Source: an uncultured Lachnospiraceae bacterium (GTDB lineage Bacteria; Bacillota; Clostridia; Lachnospirales; Lachnospiraceae). Taken from it: a stretch of 16,089 nucleotides of DNA. The translations under genes and the position numbers were made by a program. The DNA lies in contig CAJUNP010000050.1 of NCBI GenBank assembly GCA_910587935.1, forward strand, positions 1 through 16,089, given 5' to 3'. The notes under the pieces are model-generated. The model was given only the letters and a program-made list of their open reading frames with translations, was not told where the DNA came from and ran no database searches. This document shows, piece after piece, positions 1 to 5,852 of this stretch. The first letter of the stretch is position 1; each line of letters opens with the position of its first letter.

Positions 1-51
1 TTCATTATACTACAGTTGGCTCATTTGCACAATAAATTTAAGGACATACTA

Positions 52-963
52 CTAGGACTGCGGGAAAGACAGGTTTACGTGCAAGGTTCCGTTTTCGTAG
101 CAGGCGGTTATTATGCCGTTCATTTGTTCCGTAAGCGCTTTTGCAATAGAAAGACCCAGACCGGTTGAGTTTTGGGCTGCTTCCACAGAAAAGAAGCGGT
201 CGAAAAGTCTGCCGGTCTGTATTTTGTTTAAGGTTGGGGCCTGATTGGAAAAAGAGACGGTTCCGTCCTCCAGCAGACAGATTTGTAAGTCCCCGCCGCT
301 GTATTTTAAAGCGTTGTTCAGGATATTGTCAAAGATACGGGAAAGCGCTTCTGTGTTTAGCTGCCGGAAGATTCTCTTTTCCGTAATGAAAATCTTTGGA
401 AGAATCCCCCGTCCGCTTAAAGCGGCGTAAAAAGCTGCGATACTTTCCTCCAGGGCGGCGTTCAAACAGACCGCCTCAAGAGGAAGGCCTTTCTCCGGTA
501 AGGTAGTATAGGCGAAACAGAACAATTCGTCAGTCAGGTTTTTTAATGCCTCCGCCCGGTTTTGGATATAGGAAAGATAACGGACTGCGTTGTCTGATTT
601 TTCTTCCGTTTCCAATAAATCAAGATATCCGGTTATGGCCGTCAGAGGCGTGCGCAGATCGTGGGAAATATTCATAATGGCGTCCTGCAGTTCCCGGTTA
701 CCGTTTTGATATTGCCGCCGCATTTTTTTCAGCTTCTGCAGCTCCATATTCAGTCCGGCGGCCAGACGTCGGATCTGTTTGTCCCGAGAGGATGTGCTGA
801 TCAGAATATTGGTATCCCCGGAAAGTTGTTCTTCCAGCTGCGAGCAGATTTCGTCCATACTGCTTTTTATCAGGAAAATTTTCACAAGCAGCAAAAGCGC
901 CGCCGACAATAGAACCATACATGGAAGCAACAGGAAGAACGCGCGTGTCGTCATATTTATCAC
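52..963 (-). CDS. Sensor histidine kinase, short single-membrane-segment type
   Basis: Predicted membrane histidine kinase that autophosphorylates and passes phosphate to a response regulator, most likely the one encoded at 2855-3517. One hydrophobic segment lies at about residues 9-32. A charged, probably helical linker follows, without a clear HAMP or extracellular sensor domain. The H-box ISHDLRTPL has its phospho-acceptor at His101, the N-box is DNILNNALKYS, and the ATP-lid G-box is STGLGLSIAKAL. Length is 303 aa, short for the family because the sensor part is minimal. The start is uncertain: GTG at 963 lies only 3 nt after an AAGGA box, while ATG at 954 (300 aa) lies 12 nt after it. The box overlaps the stop of the permease gene, so the two are probably translationally coupled. 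Such reduced kinases often work with an ABC transporter that does the sensing (family knowledge); a role in peptide-antibiotic response is inference. Confidence 0.93.
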   Translation of the reverse strand: MINMTTRAFFLLLPCMVLLSAALLLLVKIFLIKSSMDEICSQLEEQLSGDTNILISTSSRDKQIRRLAAGLNMELQKLKKMRRQYQNGNRELQDAIMNISHDLRTPLTAITGYLDLLETEEKSDNAVRYLSYIQNRAEALKNLTDELFCFAYTTLPEKGLPLEAVCLNAALEESIAAFYAALSGRGILPKIFITEKRIFRQLNTEALSRIFDNILNNALKYSGGDLQICLLEDGTVSFSNQAPTLNKIQTGRLFDRFFSVEAAQNSTGLGLSIAKALTEQMNGIITACYENGTLHVNLSFPQS

Positions 964-969
964 CAGTCC

Positions 970-1803
970 TTATTTCAAATCTTTTTTCAGGAAGAAGAAA
1001 ACTCCGGCCGCAGTCACCGTACCAGTGAGAAAAACGGATAGCAGAAGCATCCGCAGAGGTCTTGCCACGGCCAGGTCAGAGATCTGGATTCCCTGTCCGG
1101 ACGGCAGCAGATCCAGTATCCATTCATAGGCGGTCCGGGCCCATCCGCTGACATAATCGGGATTGGGTTCCGGTTCGCTAAAGGACATGCCTTCCTCCGC
1201 CGTGACAATGATATTGTTTGTCATTTCCGGCGCCTGCAGGCGGTTATAAACCGTGCTGCCGCAAAGCAGAAGACCGAAAGCCAGAAGAATACATACTACG
1301 GCGGCCGTCGCCTTACTGCCGCAGAGCATGGAGATCAGCGTAAAAATTGCGGCGTTTGCGGCGGCTATTAAAATACTGAGCAGTAAATACAGGAAAAGTC
1401 CGGAAGCCCCCATTTTCCAGGTTCCAAGAACAGGGATTGCGGTTAACGCGCCGAGCAGCCAGGCGGACATCATAAGCAGGGTTGCCGTAAAGCACGTAAG
1501 AAGATTGGCAAAATATACCTGTATGCGAGTATGCCCCACAACCAGCTTATTGCGGATTGTGCCGTCGCTGTATTCGGAGCCTATAAACAGACTTGTGAAT
1601 ACGGCGCAGAAAACGCCGATTAAGAGGACATAGAGAAAATAATAGTGGTCCAGCCCGTAATTAAAATCGGACATGCTTTGTGTCGCCTGCCTGCAGCCGT
1701 TCGCCATGTGCATGACAGACCACACAAACAGAACGGCTGTGCCGAGCCACAGTACTTTATTTTTCCATAAACGGGCAAAATTAGCCGATAACAATTTACG
1801 CAT
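970..1803 (-). CDS. ABC-2 type transporter permease, BcrB/LanE-like
   Basis: Predicted integral membrane subunit of an ABC exporter, partner of the ATPase encoded just upstream. About six hydrophobic segments can be seen: near residues 17-35, a pair bracketing the motif GSEYSDGTIRNKL, two in the middle (rich in Ala, Leu and Ile), and one at the C-terminus ending in a KKDLK tail. EYxDGTIRNKL after the second segment is typical of ABC-2 permeases of the bacitracin/lantibiotic self-protection kind. A probably extracytoplasmic loop before the last segment contains SFSEPEPNPDY. ATG at 1803 is preferred over GTG at 1812, because that GTG lies inside the AGGAGGTG ribosome binding site and ATG 1803 sits 8 nt after AGGAGG. 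It overlaps the end of the ATPase gene by 8 nt (ATGCGTAA), implying coupling. The product is 277 aa. The substrate is unknown. Confidence 0.88.
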   Translation of the reverse strand: MRKLLSANFARLWKNKVLWLGTAVLFVWSVMHMANGCRQATQSMSDFNYGLDHYYFLYVLLIGVFCAVFTSLFIGSEYSDGTIRNKLVVGHTRIQVYFANLLTCFTATLLMMSAWLLGALTAIPVLGTWKMGASGLFLYLLLSILIAAANAAIFTLISMLCGSKATAAVVCILLAFGLLLCGSTVYNRLQAPEMTNNIIVTAEEGMSFSEPEPNPDYVSGWARTAYEWILDLLPSGQGIQISDLAVARPLRMLLLSVFLTGTVTAAGVFFFLKKDLK

Positions 1804-2710
1804 TTTCTTCACCTCCTACCAGATTCATAAAATAATGTTCCAGACTTTCATCACGTTCCTGCAGGGAGAGGACCTCGCAGTTCTTTTCAGCCAGGGCAAG
1901 GGTAAGCTGTGAAACGTTCAGCTTTGCATAGATGTCCGCCCGGGTATTGGAAAGGATTTTATAATCCGTGTGCAGGGTATCCAGCACACAGGCCAGGGCG
2001 CGGGTGTCCGACACTTCAATACGCATACATTTCCGGCAGGCGTCCTCCAGCTCTGCCGCGCTGATTTCCTGAACGATATGTCCGCCGTCAAGAAAACCGT
2101 AGTGCGTTGCCAGGCGGGACAGCTCGTCCAGAATATGGCTGGAAATGAGAACCGTGATCTGATGCTCTCTGTTGAGCTTTAAAATCAGTTCCCGGATTTC
2201 AATGATTCCCTGTGGATCAAGGCCGTTCACAGGCTCGTCAAGTATCAGAAAATCCGGATTTCCCGCCAGCGCCACGGCGATCCCGAGACGCTGCTTCATA
2301 CCCAGGGAAAAGTTCTTCGCCTTTCTTTTTCCGGTATCCGAAAGTCCTACAAGCTCTAACAGCTCCCGGATTCCGTCAAGGGAGGGGAGTCCCAGCACAC
2401 GGTACTGCTCCTTCAGATTATCCTCCGCAGTCATGTCGAGATAGATGGAAGGGGTTTCCACCACCGCGCCCATCCGCCTGCGTGCTTTTCTTATTTCTTT
2501 TTCACCGCTGTGTATTCCGTAAAGAGTAAAATCTCCTGAAGACGGGGACTGCAGACCGCAGACCAGCCGTATAAAAGTTGTTTTGCCGGCGCCATTTTTT
2601 CCTACAAATCCATAAATTGCCCCTTTCGGAACATGCATGGAAAGTCCGTTCAATGCCTTAAAATGTCCGTACTGCTTGCTTAGGGCATTGGCAGTTAAAA
2701 CATAATCCAT
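1796..2710 (-). CDS. ABC transporter ATP-binding protein, BcrA/LanF-like
   Basis: Cytoplasmic ATPase driving the ABC-2 permease encoded immediately downstream. Motifs in order: Walker A GKNGAGKTT (37-45), VVETPSIY (83-90) with Glu85 at the place normally held by the Q-loop Gln, signature FSLGMKQRL (134-142), Walker B ending LILDEPVNGLDP (155-166), and the H-loop ISSHILDE. The C-terminal third (after about residue 215) is the accessory domain common in BcrA-like ATPases. At 304 aa it matches that family. A glutamate in the Q-loop (an E-loop) and the signature SLGMKQR are hallmarks known from lantibiotic/bacitracin immunity ATPases, which supports efflux or membrane clearance of an amphipathic compound; the actual substrate is inference. 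ATG at 2710 is preceded by AAGGAGG at 6 nt. It is the first gene of a three-gene unit (ATPase, permease, kinase) behind a probable regulator-activated promoter. Confidence 0.93.
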   Translation of the reverse strand: MDYVLTANALSKQYGHFKALNGLSMHVPKGAIYGFVGKNGAGKTTFIRLVCGLQSPSSGDFTLYGIHSGEKEIRKARRRMGAVVETPSIYLDMTAEDNLKEQYRVLGLPSLDGIRELLELVGLSDTGKRKAKNFSLGMKQRLGIAVALAGNPDFLILDEPVNGLDPQGIIEIRELILKLNREHQITVLISSHILDELSRLATHYGFLDGGHIVQEISAAELEDACRKCMRIEVSDTRALACVLDTLHTDYKILSNTRADIYAKLNVSQLTLALAEKNCEVLSLQERDESLEHYFMNLVGGEENA

Positions 2711-2724
2711 ATAAATCCTCCTTG

Positions 2725-2739
2725 TTTTCCGAAGGAAAA
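2725..2739 (-). other. Small hairpin in the ABC operon leader
   Basis: TTTTCC-3 nt-GGAAAA is a perfect 6-bp inverted repeat just upstream of the AAGGAGG ribosome binding site of the ATPase gene. It could form a weak hairpin in the 5' untranslated region. No function can be assigned from sequence, and it has no T-run that would make it a terminator. Confidence 0.4.
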
Positions 2740-2796
2740 TGCGACTGCCAATGCAGGAGCAGAGGATTTTCCTCCTGGTTTTTTTGTGATAACGGC

Positions 2797-2802
2797 ATTG
2801 TA
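2797..2802 (-). promoter_or_regulatory. -10 box of the ABC-transporter/kinase promoter
   Basis: On the minus strand TACAAT (5 of 6 matches to TATAAT) lies about 90 nt upstream of the ATPase start. At 17-nt spacing the -35 position (2820-2825) reads CCGTTT, which is far from TTGACA. This region is instead filled by CTTTAC direct repeats. A good -10 with a poor -35 overlapped by repeats is the usual layout of promoters activated by PhoB/OmpR-type regulators. Confidence 0.55.
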
Positions 2803-2812
2803 TCGGAAAGAA

Positions 2813-2853
2813 GTAAAGAAAACGGTAAAGAGAATCGTAAAGATATCGTAAAG
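2813..2853 (-). promoter_or_regulatory. Four CTTTAC direct repeats, probable response-regulator binding array
   Basis: Read on the minus strand, CTTTAC occurs four times, at 2853-2848, 2842-2837, 2830-2825 and 2818-2813, with start-to-start distances of 11, 12 and 12 bp. Three of the four continue as CTTTACG or CTTTACC. One helical turn between same-orientation hexamers is how OmpR/PhoB-family dimers bind DNA (family knowledge). The last repeat ends 10 bp upstream of the -10 box. The array begins 2 bp beyond the stop codon of the response-regulator gene and precedes the ABC genes, so control by that regulator is the simplest reading (inference). Confidence 0.65.
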
Positions 2854-2854
2854 A

Positions 2855-3517
2855 TTATTCGTTTTTCAGTTTAAAACCGATTCCCCAGACAGCTTCGATA
2901 TAATCCCTGCCGGTTACGCCGCGCAGCTTTCTGCGCAGGTTGCTTACGTGCATTTTCAGGGAGCTTTCCGTACAGTCAGGGGTATCCTCTGCGATACGGT
3001 CAAGCAGCAGGGATTTTGTAATGATCTGGGAGGGATTTTGCATAAGCAGCCTTAAAATGGCATATTCCGTTCTGGTCAGCCGGACTTCCTCCTGTTTCGC
3101 GCGGACCGTATGGGAAGCCGTATCAAGGGTCAGATCGGAAAAATGCAGCGCGGTACAGGCCGGGGACGCAGCCTTTCGAAGCGCAGCAACGATCCGTGCA
3201 AGCAGCTCCTTCGTATCGAAAGGCTTGGTCATGTAATCTGCCGCGCCTTCTAACAAAAGCTTTACCTTGCTGCCGGTGTCGGCCCTGGCGCTTAACACGA
3301 TTACGGGGATGCCGGCCAGTCTGGGAAGGATTTCTTCGCCGGAAAGTCCCGGCAGCATTAAATCCAGCAGGACAAGATCCGGCTGCCCTGCGGAAAGCAG
3401 CAGGAGTGCTTCCGTGCCGGAGTATGCCCGCAGCACCTTATATCCTTCTCTGCCAAGGACTTCCTCCAGCATGTTTCCTACAGGTATATCATCGTCAATA
3501 ATAAGAATCTGATTCAT
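2855..3517 (-). CDS. OmpR/PhoB-family response regulator
   Basis: Two-component transcription factor of 220 aa, the usual length. The N-terminal receiver domain (about 1-115) has the acidic pocket IIDDD (6-10), phospho-acceptor Asp52 in LLDLMLPG, Ser76 at the switch Thr/Ser position in VLSAR, and Lys98 in TKPFD. The C-terminal winged-helix DNA-binding domain (about 125-220) shows LTRTEYAIL, the recognition-helix region SSLKMHVSNLRRKL, and the wing AVWGIGFKL. ATG at 3517 follows a GGAGG box. It starts 24 nt after the phosphatase gene, so the two are likely co-transcribed. Its partner kinase is probably encoded at 52-963, separated from it by the two ABC genes. The CTTTAC repeat array directly after its stop is the likely target. 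Confidence 0.95.
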   Translation of the reverse strand: MNQILIIDDDIPVGNMLEEVLGREGYKVLRAYSGTEALLLLSAGQPDLVLLDLMLPGLSGEEILPRLAGIPVIVLSARADTGSKVKLLLEGAADYMTKPFDTKELLARIVAALRKAASPACTALHFSDLTLDTASHTVRAKQEEVRLTRTEYAILRLLMQNPSQIITKSLLLDRIAEDTPDCTESSLKMHVSNLRRKLRGVTGRDYIEAVWGIGFKLKNE

Positions 3518-3541
3518 AATAACCTCCGTCCAAAAGACAAA

Positions 3542-4360
3542 TTATAAGCGTATAAATTCCGCCCGGCGGTTTTTAAAAACGGTATAATACCGGAAGCCGC
3601 ATTGTTCAAGGACTTCGCATGCCCGGTCGAAGCCATATGCGATTCGGTCAGGACTGTGTGCGTCGGAACCTGCCGTTACAATTTCCCCGCCCAGAGCCCG
3701 GTAACGTTTTAATACGGCCTTTAAGGGATGCAGCTCACGCAGGCCGTACTTTATGCCGCCCGTATTGATTTCCAGTCCTTTCCCCTTTTTCAGCAGCAAA
3801 TCGATAAGGGGGTCTAAAAGATCCCTGTATTTTTCATACGTATATTCCCGGTCACGGTTCGGGCCGTAGCGTACCGCATAATCCAGATGCCCGTATACGT
3901 CAAAATCCGAAAATGCTTTCAAATTGTCGATTTCCGACTGGAAGTATTCACGGTAAGCTTCCTCTTCTCCGCGTCCTTCATAAAAAGCGGGATAGTAGGG
4001 ATCGCGTCCGTTACAGATATGGGAAGAGCCGATCACGAAGTCAAAGGCATACTGTTTTACCAGAAGCGTATGCTCCTGTACCAGCTGAGGCTGCAGGCCA
4101 AGCTCCAGGCCGAATCCGATTTGAATCTGTGAACTGTATTTTTCCCGTAATTTAAAAAGCTCATCACGGTAAGCATCCGTATTGACCTCAAAAAGTCCGG
4201 CAGGCTGCCCTTTTTCAATAGGGAAATCCAGATCCATATGTTCCGTAAAACAGATGTGTGTCAGTCCCAATGAAACCGCTTTTTGGATCATTGTTTCCAT
4301 GGGTGCGCTGCTGTCGCCTGAAAAGGAAGAGTGCATGTGATAATCTGCTGAAATTGTCAT
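3542..4360 (-). CDS. PHP-domain phosphatase, histidinol-phosphatase (HisJ/HisK) type
   Basis: Predicted cytoplasmic metal-dependent phosphoesterase of the PHP superfamily, closest in appearance to the histidinol-phosphatases that make histidinol from histidinol phosphate (EC 3.1.3.15). Metal-ligand motifs run in the expected order: DYHMHSS (His8, His10), FTEHMD (Glu40, His41), GLELGLQP, the short motif SSHICNG, YGHLDYAVRYG, GLEINTGG, and a C-terminal AGSDAHSPDRIAYGFD. Length (272 aa) suits the family. ATG at 4360 is chosen because GGGGAC lies 8 nt upstream; ATG at 4378 has no ribosome binding site. No other histidine-biosynthesis gene is in the window, and its placement ahead of a response regulator is unusual. 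It could be a phosphatase for another small sugar- or amino-alcohol phosphate; the exact substrate is uncertain. Confidence 0.88.
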   Translation of the reverse strand: MTISADYHMHSSFSGDSSAPMETMIQKAVSLGLTHICFTEHMDLDFPIEKGQPAGLFEVNTDAYRDELFKLREKYSSQIQIGFGLELGLQPQLVQEHTLLVKQYAFDFVIGSSHICNGRDPYYPAFYEGRGEEEAYREYFQSEIDNLKAFSDFDVYGHLDYAVRYGPNRDREYTYEKYRDLLDPLIDLLLKKGKGLEINTGGIKYGLRELHPLKAVLKRYRALGGEIVTAGSDAHSPDRIAYGFDRACEVLEQCGFRYYTVFKNRRAEFIRL

Positions 4361-4392
4361 GTTTAAGTCCCCGTTCATGATTGAAAGTTAAT

Positions 4393-4407
4393 AATTATAT
4401 TATAATT
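4393..4407. repeat. 7-bp inverted repeat overlapping the phosphatase promoter -10
   Basis: AATTATA-T-TATAATT is a perfect inverted repeat with a one-base centre. Its half-sites resemble those of the two LacI-type palindromes nearby (AATTATC/GATAATT), but it lacks their central CG and has an extra base. It may simply result from the overlapping TATAAT boxes. Confidence 0.4.
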
Positions 4408-4423
4408 GGCAGATTTGTGTAAA
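4394..4423 (-). promoter_or_regulatory. Sigma-A promoter for the phosphatase/response-regulator unit
   Basis: On the minus strand TTTACA (4423-4418) and TATAAT (4399-4394) are separated by 18 nt, matching the consensus in 11 of 12 positions. Transcription should start near 4387, about 27 nt before ATG 4360. A second overlapping TATAAT lies at 4404-4399. The -35 box is part of GCTTTACA, which contains one copy of the CTTTAC hexamer found upstream of the ABC genes, so weak autoregulation by the response regulator is possible. Confidence 0.65.
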
Positions 4424-4500
4424 GCAATGTGAAATTGAGAAGAATTATATTTTGTGTATTAATAAAAAATATGTGGAAAATAATTACATAAAACACAAAT

Positions 4501-4514
4501 AATTATCGATAATT
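4501..4514. promoter_or_regulatory. LacI-family operator candidate O1
   Basis: AATTATCGATAATT is a perfect 14-bp palindrome with a central CG, the form expected of a LacI-family operator. It lies about 118 bp upstream of the predicted start of the regulator transcript. Its centre is 149 bp from that of O2, close to 14 helical turns, so looping between the two is plausible (inference). Confidence 0.65.
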
Positions 4515-4590
4515 TATTGACTATTATATAAAAAATATTATTTATAATTGTAGATAATCAACAAAAATGAAACATAAATAACGTAAAGAG

Positions 4591-4619
4591 TTGACATATT
4601 TGTTGGAAAGCAATATAAT
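4591..4619 (+). promoter_or_regulatory. Consensus sigma-A promoter of the LacI/sugar operon
   Basis: TTGACA (4591-4596) and TATAAT (4614-4619) are separated by exactly 17 nt, matching consensus at all 12 positions. Transcription should begin around 4626. That gives a leader of roughly 115 nt before the GTG start of the regulator. A promoter this strong usually needs repression, which fits the flanking palindromes. Confidence 0.85.
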
Positions 4620-4649
4620 CTCATTACAGGCAGGGGGGAAATGAAAAAT

Positions 4650-4663
4650 AATTATCGATAAAA
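4650..4663. promoter_or_regulatory. LacI-family operator candidate O2
   Basis: AATTATCGATAAAA shares its first 12 bases with O1 and contains the perfect 10-bp palindrome TTATCGATAA (4652-4661). It sits about 30 bp downstream of the predicted transcription start, where a bound repressor would block the polymerase. Together with O1 it brackets the promoter. Confidence 0.65.
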
Positions 4664-4741
4664 TAAAACGGATTATTATTGATAAATGCAAATAATAGTA
4701 GTATAATTAGTTCAATATTATTATCAGCAGGAGGAAGAAAC

Positions 4742-5758
4742 GTGAGTACTATTAAAGATGTTGCAGATTTATCAGGAGTATCCGTTCCTACGGTTTACAA
4801 AGTGTTCAGCGATACATATACCACCAGCGAGGACGTAAGAAAAAGGGTTCTTGATGCGGCCAGGGAATTATCTTATATTCCCAAGGCATTAAAAGGCGGC
4901 AAAGTCAAAAGGGATAATCAGCAGGATATTATAGGCATAGTTGTGGGAAGCGTCCTGAATTCTTTTTTTAACCGCCTGATAGACGCCCTGACGAAAGAAT
5001 TTGAACGTTATCAGATTCAGGTCGTTGCCCTGTATTGTAACGATGACATAGATCAGATGATAAAAAATCTGGAGTTGTTGGAAAAATTGAATGTAAAGGC
5101 AATTATTTTCGAACCGATGACTACGGAGCGGATGGATGTGATCGACCGTCTCCAGGATGCCGGGGTGGTGATGCTTCAGCTTTTCAATGTAATTTATCCG
5201 GAAATGGACGTCCTGAAATTTGACGACGAGGCAGGCACTTATCTGGCGGCAAAGCAGCTGATTAAATGCGGACATAGAAATATTACCATGTTTTATAAAC
5301 GGTGGGATTTGTGTCCCGAGAGGGAGCCGGGATACAGAAGAGCGTTTCAGGAGTATTCGCTTCCTATATTTGAAGAAAATCTGTGCAAAATGGATTATGT
5401 GGGCAATATAAGAAATATAATCCGCCAGAAAATCACGGTATTAAAGCCTACCGCTATTATTTCCGTGAATGAGGCAATGACGGTGAACGTCATACAGACA
5501 TTGAATGAAATGCATCTTTCCATACCCCGGGATATCAGCCTGATTGTTTATGATGATTTACCTTGGATAAGGGCGTATAACATTACCGCGATTTCACATC
5601 CCTTTGAACAGGTTGCGTCGTCGGCATGTGAAATTATTCTCAACGGAATAAGGCAGAGACGGGAAAATGAGATAAAAAAGGAAGCGGCCGTACTGGCTAT
5701 AGATCCGGTTCTTATATCCAGAAGTTCCGTTTGTATTCTGGATGGTTTCATAAATTAA
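4742..5758 (+). CDS. LacI-family transcriptional regulator
   Basis: Predicted sugar-responsive DNA-binding regulator of 338 aa. The start is GTG at 4742: AGGAGG lies 7 nt upstream, and the reading STIKDVADLSGVSVPTVYKV is the classical N-terminal LacI helix-turn-helix (about residues 3-45). A longer in-frame start (TTG at 4679) has no ribosome binding site and would add a non-conserved tail. The rest (about 62-330) is a periplasmic-binding-protein-like effector domain, opening with DIIGIVVGSVLNSFFN. The recognition helix PTVYKVF is not the usual xTVSRVL, and the linker YIPKALKGGKVKRDN lacks the hinge Leu. It heads the operon for a sugar importer and a glycoside hydrolase and is flanked by two palindromes, so it probably represses itself and the genes downstream. 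The effector is unknown, likely a breakdown product of the imported sugar. Confidence 0.93.
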   Translation: MSTIKDVADLSGVSVPTVYKVFSDTYTTSEDVRKRVLDAARELSYIPKALKGGKVKRDNQQDIIGIVVGSVLNSFFNRLIDALTKEFERYQIQVVALYCNDDIDQMIKNLELLEKLNVKAIIFEPMTTERMDVIDRLQDAGVVMLQLFNVIYPEMDVLKFDDEAGTYLAAKQLIKCGHRNITMFYKRWDLCPEREPGYRRAFQEYSLPIFEENLCKMDYVGNIRNIIRQKITVLKPTAIISVNEAMTVNVIQTLNEMHLSIPRDISLIVYDDLPWIRAYNITAISHPFEQVASSACEIILNGIRQRRENEIKKEAAVLAIDPVLISRSSVCILDGFIN

Positions 5759-5852
5759 GAACGTATTAATATTTATATAAACTGCGCAGGGATAAAAATT
5801 ACGTTAACAGAAACACAAAAATTAAAGAAATACGGGAAAAGGAGAGAAGAAG

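Larger units (their letters stand above)
4361..4741. other. AT-rich divergent control region
   Basis: This stretch of about 380 nt has no credible gene. It separates the minus-strand phosphatase/regulator unit from the plus-strand sugar operon. It is much richer in A and T than the flanking genes and contains a promoter in each direction, two LacI-type palindromes and a third related inverted repeat, each listed separately. Confidence 0.85.

Noticed and set aside
1..51. Sequence downstream of the kinase gene searched for a terminator
   Set aside because: No stem followed by a T-run on the minus strand is visible; the transcript may continue beyond the window.
2813..2853. CTTTAC repeats as the start of a CRISPR array
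   Set aside because: Repeat units are 6 bp and spacers 5-6 bp, far too short, and no cas genes are present.
4517..4548. TTGACT ... TATAAT as a second plus-strand promoter
   Set aside because: Spacing is 20 nt, too long for sigma-A, while a perfect promoter lies at 4591-4619.
4641..4661. Possible leader peptide of six codons (ATGAAAAATAATTATCGATAA) after a G-rich stretch
   Set aside because: The G-run is only about 2 nt from the ATG, and the sequence is explained by operator O2; there is no amino-acid pattern suggesting attenuation.
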